From: Actinomycetota bacterium
GTDB taxonomy: Bacteria > Actinomycetota > Actinomycetes > Actinomycetales > Dermatophilaceae
Length of the DNA: 64,000 nucleotides
Reading direction: 5' to 3'
Assembly: GCA_020161845.1 (NCBI GenBank)
Contig: JAIUNK010000013.1
Coordinates: forward strand, 1-64,000
The translations under genes and the position numbers were made by a program. Positions 40,551-48,444 of this stretch are shown here, piece after piece. Each line of letters starts with the position of its first letter. Position 1 is the first letter of the stretch. The notes under the pieces are model-generated. The model was not told the DNA's origin and did no database searches. It worked only from the letters and a program-made list of their open reading frames with translations.

Positions 40551-41321
40551 ATGACCGTGCCCGTGCCGGCGAGCGCGCTGCCGCGCCGCACCCTGCTGAT
40601 CGAGACCGTCCTGGTGCTCGGGGTCAGCCTGGGCGCCTCGGCCGTCTGGGCGGTCCTGTCGATCATTCGGCGGCTGACCGACCAGACCCCGTTGTCAGCG
40701 CAGACGGCGACGATGAACAGCTCCGTGACGCCGGACCGGCCGTGGCTCGACCTGGCCTATCAGTTGGCCGGCATCACGCTGGCCCTGGTCCCGGTGGCCC
40801 TTGCGCTGCATCTGCTCGGCCGCGACGGGGTGCGACCCGCGGCGCTCGGGCTGGCCCGCCGGCTGATCCCCGGCGACCTGGCCCGCGGTGTCGCTCTCGC
40901 GGCGCTCGTCGGCATCCCGGGGTTGGCGTTCTACCTGGCCGCCCGAGCGATGGGGATGAACACCACGGTCGCCGCCGCCAATCTGGCGCCGGTCTGGTGG
41001 GCGATCCCGGTGCTGGTGCTGGCCGCGGTGCAGAACGCGGTGCTGGAGGAGGTCGTGATGATCGGCTACCTCCTGACTCGGTGGCGCCAGGCGGGCGTGG
41101 CGACCGGTGTCGCCGTCGTCGGCTCCGCGGTGTTGCGCGGCACCTATCACCTCTACCAGGGCTTCGGCGGTTTCCTCGGCAACATCGCGATGGGGCTGCT
41201 GTTCGGGTGGCTGTCCACGCGGCGGCCGCGGGTCGGCGCCCTCGTCGTGGCCCACACGCTGCTGGATGTGGTCGCCTTCGTCGGGTACGCCGCGCTGCGC
41301 GGGCACGTCTCCTGGCTGTAG
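40551..41321 (+). CDS. CPBP-family intramembrane metalloprotease
   Basis: 256 residues with about seven membrane segments. The first CAAX/Abi motif has the Glu166-Glu167 pair in LEEVVMIGYLL (the usual later Arg is replaced), and the histidine-bearing RGTYHLYQGFGGFLGN and AHTLLDVVAF motifs follow. These match the actinobacterial form of the family. Function in this group is not established; some members process prenylated peptides or give self-immunity. It starts 52 bases after the subtilase stop with its own leaderless promoter. Confidence 0.85.
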   Translation: MTVPVPASALPRRTLLIETVLVLGVSLGASAVWAVLSIIRRLTDQTPLSAQTATMNSSVTPDRPWLDLAYQLAGITLALVPVALALHLLGRDGVRPAALGLARRLIPGDLARGVALAALVGIPGLAFYLAARAMGMNTTVAAANLAPVWWAIPVLVLAAVQNAVLEEVVMIGYLLTRWRQAGVATGVAVVGSAVLRGTYHLYQGFGGFLGNIAMGLLFGWLSTRRPRVGALVVAHTLLDVVAFVGYAALRGHVSWL

Positions 41322-41409
41322 CCAGCCCGCCGGATCCCCGGCCCTCGCCCCGACACTCGCACCCGGCCCTCGCATGGGCCCCCGTCTCTGAGCGGCTGCC
41401 ACCCTGATG

Positions 41410-41439
41410 TTGGACGAGCGACCCGATGGCCCGTACCGT
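41410..41439 (+). promoter_or_regulatory. Promoter TTGGAC-N18-TACCGT
   Basis: -35 TTGGAC (41410-41415) and -10 TACCGT (41434-41439) with an 18-bp spacer, giving a ~23-nt leader with GGAG (41457-41460) 8 bases before ATG 41469. Confidence 0.5.
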
Positions 41440-41468
41440 GGAACGCCGGGGGGTTTGGAGTGATGGGG

Positions 41469-42329
41469 ATGAACATCAGGGGCGCCGGGTCGACCGGCCA
41501 GCGTCGGTCGTTGGGATTGGCGCCGTTGTCGGTGCTGGGCGAGGCGCCGCACCGGATCGTGACGGCTGCCGCCGCGGCCGGCTTCGACTTCGTGGGGCTG
41601 CGCGTGCTGCGGGTCGTCCCGGACGAGCCGCACGTCGCGCTCGCGCCGGGGTCCGCCGAGGAGCGCCGGACCAGGGCGGCGCTGGCCGACACCGGTCTGG
41701 ACGTGCTCGACGTGGAGTGCCTGGTGCTCGACGGCACGGTCGGCGCGGAGGTCTGGTGGCCGGCGCTGGAGGCCGGGGCCGCGCTGGGCGCCCGGACGTT
41801 CACGGTGGCCAGTTCGGATTCCGACCGGCACCGCATCGCGGACCACCTCGCCGCCTTCGCCCAGGACGCGCGCTCCGTCGGCATCATCCCGGCGTTCGAG
41901 CCGATGGCCTATCGCACGGTCGCCACCCTGGCCGACGCCGCCGCGCTCGCTCGCGAGGCGGGCTGCCTGGTGCTGCCCGACAGCCTGCACTATCACCGAC
42001 GCGGCGGCACCCCGGACCAGGCCGCGGCCGTGGCCGACTACGCCGTGATGCTGCAGATCTGCGACGCGACGGCGCAGCCGCCCGCGGACCTCGCCGGGTA
42101 CATCGAGGAGTCCCGCGCGCACCGGCTGCTGCCCGGCGACGGCGCCGTCGACCTGGCCGGATTCCTCGGCGCATTCCCCGCGAGTCTGCCGGTCAGCCTC
42201 GAGGTCCCGCATCCGAGCCTCGCCGAGCTGGGCCTGAGTGCGTTCGCGCGGCAGCTGTACGCCGCGGGCCGGGCCTGCCTGGACGCGCTCGGCCTGCCCG
42301 ACCGGCCCCCGGTGGGCGGCCTGGTCTGA
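41469..42329 (+). CDS. Sugar phosphate isomerase/epimerase-like TIM-barrel protein
   Basis: 286 residues of the xylose isomerase-like TIM barrel family (AP endonuclease 2 fold): strand motifs SLGLAPLSVLG, AAGFDFVGLRV, LDVLDVECLVLDG, ARTFTVASSDSD, IIPAFEPMAY, GCLVLPDSLHYHRRGG, VMLQICDAT, VSLEVPHP. The metal-site Glu, Asp, His and Glu (EPMAY, PDSLHYH, CDAT, LEVPHP) are all present, so it is probably an active isomerase or epimerase of unknown substrate. The start is set by GGAG spacing; ATG 41463 is an alternative. Confidence 0.8.
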   Translation: MNIRGAGSTGQRRSLGLAPLSVLGEAPHRIVTAAAAAGFDFVGLRVLRVVPDEPHVALAPGSAEERRTRAALADTGLDVLDVECLVLDGTVGAEVWWPALEAGAALGARTFTVASSDSDRHRIADHLAAFAQDARSVGIIPAFEPMAYRTVATLADAAALAREAGCLVLPDSLHYHRRGGTPDQAAAVADYAVMLQICDATAQPPADLAGYIEESRAHRLLPGDGAVDLAGFLGAFPASLPVSLEVPHPSLAELGLSAFARQLYAAGRACLDALGLPDRPPVGGLV

Positions 42330-42387
42330 GCCCGGCGATCGCGTCGTGGCGGGGTCCGTTCGCCGGACCGGGTGAGCCGGACAGGGC

Positions 42388-42393
42388 TAGCGT
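42388..42393 (+). promoter_or_regulatory. -10 box placing a leaderless start at 42400
   Basis: TAGCGT, 6 bases, then ATG 42400. Confidence 0.45.
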
Positions 42394-42399
42394 GCAGGG

Positions 42400-43173
42400 A
42401 TGCTGCACCTCGCCGTCGATGTCGAATCCGCTGCCCTGCGCATGACCACCAGCCTGACCGTGCTGCTGCCGCAGGCCGGCGACGCCGCCGACTGGGGGGC
42501 GCCGGAGCCGGGACCGGACGGGCCGCCGGTGCTCTACCTGCTGCACGGCCTGTCGGACGACGCCTCGGCCTGGACCCGGTTCACCAGCATCGAACGGTAC
42601 GCCGCGGCGGCCGGCCTGGCCGTCGTCATGCCCGAGGTGGGGCGCAGCATGTATGCCGACGCCCCCGGCGGTGCGGCGTACTTCAGTTACGTCGCCGACG
42701 AACTCCCGCAGCTGGTCGCGGGAGCCTTCCGGGTGTCCACCCGGCGCGCCGACACCTTCGTCGCGGGGCTGTCGATGGGCGGGTACGGCGCGCTGAAGCT
42801 CGCCCTGCGCCGCCCGGAGCGGTACGCCGCGGCCGCCGCGCTGTCCGCCGTGGCCGACGTCCGCGCCGTCGAGTCCGGCGACCGATTCACCCCCGCCCAG
42901 CTGGAGGCGCTGTTCGGCCCGACCCGCAGCGGGGTCGGCGGCGTCGACGACGTCCAGCACACGCTGCGCACCGCCGCCCAGGCCGGGGCCGACCTGCCCG
43001 CCCTCTACCTGTCCTGCGGCGAGCAGGACGGCCTGATCGACGGCAATCGCGAATTCGAGCGGTTGGCCGGCGAACTCGGCGTACCGGTCATGGTCGACCA
43101 CCACCCCGGCGAGCACACCTGGGACTACTGGGACGCCGGGATCCAGCGCGTCCTGGCGTGGCTGCCGCGCTGA
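42400..43173 (+). CDS. Esterase D-type alpha/beta-hydrolase (tributyrin esterase/S-formylglutathione hydrolase-like)
   Basis: 257 residues. LYLLHGLSDDASAW oxyanion segment, GLSMGGYGALKLAL nucleophile elbow, Asp in CGEQDGLIDGN and His in HHPGEHTWDYWD. These match the putative esterase (EstA) family. It is probably a soluble carboxylesterase; the natural substrate is unknown. It sits between a TIM-barrel isomerase and an ECF sigma gene, with 9-bp repeats just after the stop. Confidence 0.85.
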   Translation: MLHLAVDVESAALRMTTSLTVLLPQAGDAADWGAPEPGPDGPPVLYLLHGLSDDASAWTRFTSIERYAAAAGLAVVMPEVGRSMYADAPGGAAYFSYVADELPQLVAGAFRVSTRRADTFVAGLSMGGYGALKLALRRPERYAAAAALSAVADVRAVESGDRFTPAQLEALFGPTRSGVGGVDDVQHTLRTAAQAGADLPALYLSCGEQDGLIDGNREFERLAGELGVPVMVDHHPGEHTWDYWDAGIQRVLAWLPR

Positions 43174-43183
43174 TCGGGAGCCC

Positions 43184-43219
43184 GTCGGCCGCGTCGGTCG
43201 CGTCGGCCGCGTCGGCCGG
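43184..43219. repeat. 9-bp tandem repeat GTCGGCCGC, four copies
   Basis: Four units (43184, 43193, 43202, 43211), with two single-base differences, fill most of the 52-bp convergent gap between the esterase and sigma genes. Confidence 0.8.
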
Positions 43220-43225
43220 GGGAGT

Positions 43226-44413
43226 TCAGATGGAGGGCAGCATCCGCTGGGCGAGCAGGTCCCAGTCGTACGGCGTGGCCGGGTGGCGCTCCGCCTGTCG
43301 TTGCCAGGTCAGCGCCTCCTGGTCGCGGCCGGCCATGCGCAGCAGTTCCGCCTTGGTGGCGAAGAAGTGCCGGCACTGCGGGATGGTGCCCAACCGCTCC
43401 TGGTGGGTCAGCTCGGTCAACGCGACCTGGGCGCCCTCCACCTGCGCGAGCGCGAACAGCCGGCTCAGGGCCGCCCCCGGCGAGGGGTCGACGCACACCA
43501 GCACCTCGTGCAACTGCAGAATCTCGTCCCAGTCGACGTCGCTCCACTGTTCGGGCCGGGTGAGCAGCGACAGGATCGCGGCACGGAGCACCTGCCGTCC
43601 TCGGCCACCGGACTGCAGCGCCTCCAAGACCAGGTCGTGGGCGCGGTCGATCGCGGCGCGATCCCAGTTCGCCCGGTCCTCCTCGGCCAGGGGCACCCCC
43701 GTCGACGGGGCGACCGGCTCGCCCCAGGCCTGCACCAACAGGGCCAGCGCGACGGTGGCGGAGGTCTCGGGGTCGTGCGGAAACAGCCGGTGCAGCCGCC
43801 GGCTCAGCGTGGTGGTCTCGGCCAGCAGGTCGACGGAGAGCCGCTGCGGCTCCACCGGCGGGAAGTGCGCGGCGGCGACCAGCCCGGAGGTCACCGTCAA
43901 CACGTCTCCGAGCTGGTGGGCATAGTCCGCGCCGTCGCCGGGCACCTGGCGGCGGCTCTCGGCGATGGTGGTCTTGGCGCGCCGCAGCGAGGAGGTCATC
44001 GCCGTGGGGGAGACCCCGAACAGGGCGGCGATATCGGCGACCGGGACCCCGCAGACCAGGCGCAGGGTCAGCGCCGCGCGCATATAGGGCGAGACGTCCG
44101 GGTGGCTGGACAGGAAGATCAGCCGCACCTCGTCGAGGTCATCGGCGGTCGCGGGCCAGGGCAACGACCTCGGGGACCGGCCGGACCGATCCCGGGTCAC
44201 ATAACCACGGGCGGCCTGGGCCAACCAGGCGATGGGGTCGTCCGGGACGCCCTGCGTGAGCCACTGTTCCGACGCGGCAGCGTAGGCGTAATCCAGGCAG
44301 TCCTCGGCCACGCCGAGATCGCCGGTGGCGCGCAGCGTCATGGCCATCACCTGCGCCCAGCCCGCGTGGGCGGCGGCGACCGACTCGGTGACGTGGTCGG
44401 CAATCGTCGTCAT
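43226..44413 (-). CDS. ECF42/SigJ-like RNA polymerase sigma factor with C-terminal TPR-like extension
   Basis: 395 residues. Sigma-2-like N-terminus (VTESVAAAHAGWAQVMAMTLRATGDLGVAEDCLDYAYAAASEQW), sigma-4 (ALTLRLVCGVPVADIAALFGVSPTAMTSSLRRAKTTIAE), and a ~200-residue helical extension (DUF6596-type, with LLVQAWGEP and TPYDWDLLAQRML). ECF42 sigmas usually control a DGPF/YCII gene, which I do not see beside it. The sigma-2 core is less conserved than in typical members. ATG 44413 has GGAG 7-8 bases upstream. A -10 TAGGCT with a palindrome over the -35 precedes it. Confidence 0.78.
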   Translation of the reverse strand: MTTIADHVTESVAAAHAGWAQVMAMTLRATGDLGVAEDCLDYAYAAASEQWLTQGVPDDPIAWLAQAARGYVTRDRSGRSPRSLPWPATADDLDEVRLIFLSSHPDVSPYMRAALTLRLVCGVPVADIAALFGVSPTAMTSSLRRAKTTIAESRRQVPGDGADYAHQLGDVLTVTSGLVAAAHFPPVEPQRLSVDLLAETTTLSRRLHRLFPHDPETSATVALALLVQAWGEPVAPSTGVPLAEEDRANWDRAAIDRAHDLVLEALQSGGRGRQVLRAAILSLLTRPEQWSDVDWDEILQLHEVLVCVDPSPGAALSRLFALAQVEGAQVALTELTHQERLGTIPQCRHFFATKAELLRMAGRDQEALTWQRQAERHPATPYDWDLLAQRMLPSI

Positions 44414-44484
44414 GGTGGCGTCTCCGTAGGTCTCGTCCCTCCGTTGGGGCGAGGGGTCGCCGAGCAACCCGGCGCGCACCCGCG

Positions 44485-44519
44485 AGCCTAGCGCGGATGT
44501 CGCGCTCTCACCATGGTGA
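44485..44519 (-). promoter_or_regulatory. ECF42-gene promoter with a palindrome over the -35
   Basis: On the minus strand, TAGGCT at 44490-44485 is a -10, and exactly 17 bases upstream of it lies the perfect 12-bp palindrome TCACCATGGTGA (44508-44519), which overlaps the -35 position. This suits repression of the sigma gene by a dimeric regulator. Confidence 0.5.
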
Positions 44520-44561
44520 ATGAACTCCTTGCCCCATGGTGGTCGGCCCCAGAGGTCGGCC

Positions 44562-45122
44562 TCAGAAGAAGGTGACGTCCCAGTGGTGGCCTTCGTTCAG
44601 GTATTGGTTGCCCGACGCAGCCCGCCAGATCCCGTTGCCCACCGGCGTGAAATTGCGCTGGATGTGCCCCGCGAGGCACGCACTGGCGTTGAGGTCGACC
44701 CGGTAACCGTTCGCGTGGCTGGTCGATCCGGCGGCGTGGCCGACCTCGGTGCCTCCGGTGACCAGGAGGTCGCAACCGCTCGCCTCGGCCAGGATCAGCA
44801 CCCACTCGATCGTCGCGGGCCGGATGCCCTCGAACGACGTACAGCTCGGGTTGTTGCGGGAGGTGCACCCGCCGCTGGACCAGACGCCGATGCCGGCGCT
44901 CGCCAGGCGCTCCCGGGCCCAGCTGTCGCTGCCGTAGGCCGCGGCGGGGACGGCAGCGGGGGCGGCGCCGGTGGGGAGAGCGGCTGGGGTAGCGGCGACA
45001 GCGGCGGCGGGCGGGGCGGCGGCAGTCTGCGGTACGGCGTGGGCGGTGCTCGCCACGGCGCTCAACGCGACAGAAGCGAACGGAATCAGGGCAGCACACA
45101 GTGCGGCGCGGGGACGAATCAC
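44562..45122 (-). CDS. Secreted M15-like peptidase (cell-wall hydrolase-like)
   Basis: 186 residues: signal peptide (to about 29, cleavage after STAHA), an Ala/Pro-rich linker (about 30-60), and a ~120-residue domain with zinc motifs of peptidase M15/VanY: S-H-x2-G-x-x-x-D in STSHANGYRVDLN, and a late H-H-W-D in EGHHWDVTF. Two Cys pairs could form disulphides. It may cut peptide stems in peptidoglycan. Most proteins like this are labelled hypothetical; the assignment rests on the motifs. The GTG start has GGAGG upstream. Confidence 0.65.
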   Translation of the reverse strand: MIRPRAALCAALIPFASVALSAVASTAHAVPQTAAAPPAAAVAATPAALPTGAAPAAVPAAAYGSDSWARERLASAGIGVWSSGGCTSRNNPSCTSFEGIRPATIEWVLILAEASGCDLLVTGGTEVGHAAGSTSHANGYRVDLNASACLAGHIQRNFTPVGNGIWRAASGNQYLNEGHHWDVTFF

Positions 45123-45299
45123 GGGGTGGCCTCCAGGGAAAGGTCGTCGGTGGGGTCCCGAAGCACGCCCACTGTCGCAGACCGGTTGACGTTATGCCAC
45201 TACCGACGCGGCGCCATTGCCACGACCGACGCGACGGCTTGCCACGACCGGATCGGGTCGCCGCGGGAACCTCCCCGGAGGCTCGGTCGTCCACCGGTC

Positions 45300-45587
45300 A
45301 TGACGCGGCAGTGGGCCCTCGCCTGGTTCTGGCGACTCGTGCCTGCGCTCTTCGTCGCCGTTCCGCTCGTGGTCGCCACGGTCGGCTCCCCGGAGGGGGC
45401 GCTGGCCGGCGTCGCGCTGGTCGTCCTGCTCGGGACGATGCTCGTCGCGGCGGGATACCTGCCGGTTGTCGGGCGCCGGGCGCCGGCCCCCTGCGTCGTA
45501 CGGCGCGCCGCCACGCACCTGCCGCCGCCGCTCGCGGTGGCCGTGCCGCACGTGCCCACCGCGCCGCGGGCACCCGGTCGGGGCTGA
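45300..45587 (+). CDS. Small membrane protein (DUF6412-like) upstream of a YidC paralogue
   Basis: 95 residues with two membrane segments (about 8-30 and 33-55) and a Pro/Arg/Ala-rich tail. Small proteins of this kind commonly precede a second yidC gene in actinobacteria. Family assignment is tentative. It ends 83 bases before yidC on the same strand. Confidence 0.55.
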   Translation: MTRQWALAWFWRLVPALFVAVPLVVATVGSPEGALAGVALVVLLGTMLVAAGYLPVVGRRAPAPCVVRRAATHLPPPLAVAVPHVPTAPRAPGRG

Positions 45588-45670
45588 TCCGCCGCACCCG
45601 TCGTGCCCATGCTGGGCGCCCGCGGGCGTGGCCGCAGCCAGCCGTCCCGACCCGCGAACCGGAGAACCCC

Positions 45671-46531
45671 ATGCCTGCCCTGCCCGATCTGCTCCTGCCC
45701 TTGAAACTGCTGGTCGCCGCGGTCCTCGCGGTCTCTCACGACGGCCTTGTCGGCGCCGGCCTGGCCCCCGGCTCGGGGGCCGCGTGGGCGCTGGCCATCG
45801 TCTTGCTGGTGGTCGTCGTGCGGGCGGCCCTGCTCCCGGCGGTGTGGCACGGCGTACGCACCGCGCATGCCGCCGCCCGCGCCCGACCGGCACTGACGCA
45901 GCTGCGGGACCGGTACGCGGCTCGCCTCGACGCGCACCGTCGCGACCCCGCGCGGGACCCCGACGCGCTGCGCGAGATGCTCGCCGAGCAGCGCGCCGTG
46001 CAGGCCGAGCACGGGATGTCCCGGCTGGGTTGCCTGCCCGCGCTGGCGCAGGTCCCGGTGCTGGTGGCGCTGTACGCGGTGCTGACCGACGTCGCCGCCG
46101 GTCGACCGGTCGGGGCGATGGACGCCGCGCTGGTCGCCTCGGCGGGGTCGGCGTCGCTGCTGGGTGCGGGGCTGGCCGACCGGTTCGGCGGGTTCGCGTC
46201 GACGCCCGGTCAGGGTTGGGCGGTCGTGCTGCTGCTGGCCGGCGTCGCGGCCGCGTTGAGCTTCGCGACCCAGCACTGGTTCGTCCTGCCGAACACGGTG
46301 TTGACCGGGCTGCCCGAGCCGATGCGGGCGGTCCAGCGGTTGCTCCCCGCGGCCTCGGCGGTGGGCGTGGTGGCGGCGGCGACGGCCGTGCCGGTGGGGG
46401 TGCTGGTCTATTGGGTGGCTGGGAACGCCTGGATGCTGGGCCAGCAGGCGGCGATCGCCCGGTGGTGGCCGACGCCGGGGTCCGCGGCCGCCGAGGCCCA
46501 GGCGGCCCGCCGCGCCCGGCGTACGGGTTGA
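45671..46531 (+). CDS. yidC: YidC/Oxa1-family membrane protein insertase (paralogue)
   Basis: 286 residues with five membrane segments in the Oxa1 arrangement: VVVVRAALLPAVWHG with the conserved Arg in the TM1-like region, a helical hairpin (LREMLAEQRAVQAEHG), and LGCLPALAQVPVLVALYAVL, LPNTVLTGLPEPMRAV, and a C-terminal VLVYWVAGNAWMLGQQ. It inserts membrane proteins. Not next to rpmH/rnpA, so it is a second copy rather than the main yidC. GGAG precedes the ATG by 6 bases. Its substrates are unknown. Confidence 0.88.
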   Translation: MPALPDLLLPLKLLVAAVLAVSHDGLVGAGLAPGSGAAWALAIVLLVVVVRAALLPAVWHGVRTAHAAARARPALTQLRDRYAARLDAHRRDPARDPDALREMLAEQRAVQAEHGMSRLGCLPALAQVPVLVALYAVLTDVAAGRPVGAMDAALVASAGSASLLGAGLADRFGGFASTPGQGWAVVLLLAGVAAALSFATQHWFVLPNTVLTGLPEPMRAVQRLLPAASAVGVVAAATAVPVGVLVYWVAGNAWMLGQQAAIARWWPTPGSAAAEAQAARRARRTG

Positions 46532-46612
46532 GTAAGCAGCGCCCATGGGAGCCGGACCGCGCCATGTGAGGGGACACGGCTGGCCTGGCGGGGAGCGTTC
46601 ATCCCGTGGTCC

Positions 46613-46885
46613 TCACGCGGTGGCGCTGTAGCGTTGGCGGGCGGCCTCGCCGCTGGTGCCGATCGCCTGGCCGACGTCCCGCCAGGACACCCGCTGTTCC
46701 CGGGCCTCGCGGATGGCCGCGGCCAGGTCCCGTTCGGCGGCGTCGCGGCGCCAGGCCGCGAGCTTGAGTGCCATCACGGGGGGAAGAGGTGCGTTCTCGT
46801 CGCCGGGATGAGGCTCGTAGTTCTCGAACCTGTCGGCGAGCTCGTCGGCACGGGCGATGATCTCCTCGATGGATCGGCGGGTCAT
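46613..46885 (-). CDS. Small helix-turn-helix protein of unknown function
   Basis: 90 residues, acidic N-terminus and basic C-terminus with a probable HTH (VSWRDVGQAIGTSGEAARQRY). Such proteins are annotated as small DNA-binding proteins or antitoxins; no toxin gene is adjacent. The ATG start is preceded by AGGTGAA. Real gene likely from codon pattern and start signal. Confidence 0.62.
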   Translation of the reverse strand: MTRRSIEEIIARADELADRFENYEPHPGDENAPLPPVMALKLAAWRRDAAERDLAAAIREAREQRVSWRDVGQAIGTSGEAARQRYSATA

Positions 46886-46997
46886 GGGTTCACCTCAGGT
46901 ATTGGGTCGAGCCGGACGCATGGCGTGGACGATGGCGATAACGGTCTGCGTGTTGCGGCGACCGGAGCTGGATCCGGGGCCGGCCGTCCGAGTCGAG

Positions 46998-48320
46998 CTA
47001 TAGGAGCATGCCCGCGATGGTCGCGCTCATCAGGTTGGCGAGCGTCGCGGCCAGCACTGCGCGCATGCCGAGGTGGGCGATCTCGCCGCGCTTTTCGGGG
47101 GCCAGGCTGCCGAGCCCGCCGAGAAGGATGCCCAGCGACCCCAGGTTCGCGAAGCCGGTCAGGGCGAACGTCACGATCGCTGCCGCCTTCGGGCTGAACT
47201 GCGCCGCCTCCGGACCGAACGTCGAGAACGCCACGAACTCGTTCACGACGACCTTTTGGCCGACGAAGCTGCCCGCGCTGACCGCCTCCGACCAGGGCAC
47301 CCCGATCATCGTCATGATCGGTGCGAAGACGTAGCCGAGCAGCGTCTGGAACGTCAGATCGCCGTGGCCGAACAGGCCACCGACCGCGCCCAGAATCAGG
47401 TTGACCAGCGCGATCAGGGAGATGAACGCCAGCAGCATCGCGCCGATGTTCAGGGCCAGTTTGAGTCCCTCGGCGGCGCCGGCGGCGGCAGCGTCGATCA
47501 GGTTGCGGTGCGGAGACTGCGCGGCGTCGCCGTCCGCGTCGTCGGCCGGCTCACCGTCGGCCGGTTCCCCGTCGTCCGGTTCCCCGTCGGCCGGCTCAGC
47601 TTTGGCCGGCTCAGCTTCGGCCGGCTCACCGTCGGCGTGCCGCTCGGGCGCCTCGTCGGAGGTGATCCGGCCGTCCTCTGGGACGACGAGCTTGGCCATC
47701 AGCAGCGCGCCGGGGGCGGCCATGAAGCTCGCCGCGATGAGGTAGTCCAGGTTCGCGCCGAGCAGCGCGTATCCGACCAGCACCGATCCGGCCACCGTCG
47801 ACAGTCCGCCGACCATGACCGCGAACAGGCCGGATCGGGTCAGACCGCCCAGGTAGGGACGGATGACCAGGGGCGCCTCGGTCTGCCCGAGGAAGATGTT
47901 GGCGGCGGCGTTCACCGACTCCGCGCGTTCCGTGCCGAGCAGCCGCCCGAGCCCGCCGCCCAGCACGTCGACGACCTTCTGCAGCCAGCCCAGGTGGAAC
48001 AGGATCGAGGTCAGCGAGGCGAAGAAGACGATCACCGGCAGCACTTGGAAGGCGAAGACGACGCCCTCCTTCGGCAGGATCGGCCCGAACAGGAAGCCGA
48101 TGCCCTCCTTGGAGGAGTCGATGATGGCCTGCACGCCTTCGGAGGCCCCCCGCAGGACGGCGCGCCCGGCCGGGACGTAGAGCACCAGCACCCCGAAGCC
48201 CGCCTGGAGCGCCAGCGCCGCAAGCACCGTGCGCAGCTTGATGGCTCGCCGGTTGGTCGAGACGGCCACGGCGATCGCCACCAACCCGAGCATTCCGCCC
48301 AGCCCCCACAAGACATGCAT
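46998..48320 (-). CDS. NupC-family concentrative nucleoside transporter with acidic insert
   Basis: 440 residues with the CNT pattern: N-terminal gate, nucleoside recognition motifs ([49 protein letters not shown]) and C-terminal [14 protein letters not shown] and [18 protein letters not shown]. It imports nucleosides with H+ or Na+. A ~40-residue acidic repeat (GEPAD/AEPAK units, about residues 230-270) sits in a cytoplasmic loop and is not part of the family core. ATG 48320 has AAGGGG upstream. A TAGGTT -10 lies 32-37 bases upstream of it (minus strand, 48357-48352). Confidence 0.88.
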   Translation of the reverse strand: MHVLWGLGGMLGLVAIAVAVSTNRRAIKLRTVLAALALQAGFGVLVLYVPAGRAVLRGASEGVQAIIDSSKEGIGFLFGPILPKEGVVFAFQVLPVIVFFASLTSILFHLGWLQKVVDVLGGGLGRLLGTERAESVNAAANIFLGQTEAPLVIRPYLGGLTRSGLFAVMVGGLSTVAGSVLVGYALLGANLDYLIAASFMAAPGALLMAKLVVPEDGRITSDEAPERHADGEPAEAEPAKAEPADGEPDDGEPADGEPADDADGDAAQSPHRNLIDAAAAGAAEGLKLALNIGAMLLAFISLIALVNLILGAVGGLFGHGDLTFQTLLGYVFAPIMTMIGVPWSEAVSAGSFVGQKVVVNEFVAFSTFGPEAAQFSPKAAAIVTFALTGFANLGSLGILLGGLGSLAPEKRGEIAHLGMRAVLAATLANLMSATIAGMLL

Positions 48321-48444
48321 GCCGACCCCTTCGTCGCCGCGGTTTCGGACCAACCTAGGCAAACGGGGTGCCGGTGCGCCACGCGTACGGGTGTTTGGGT
48401 GTCGGCCGTGGTCGAGCGGTGGTCGAGGTCGGGGTCGCAGGGGT

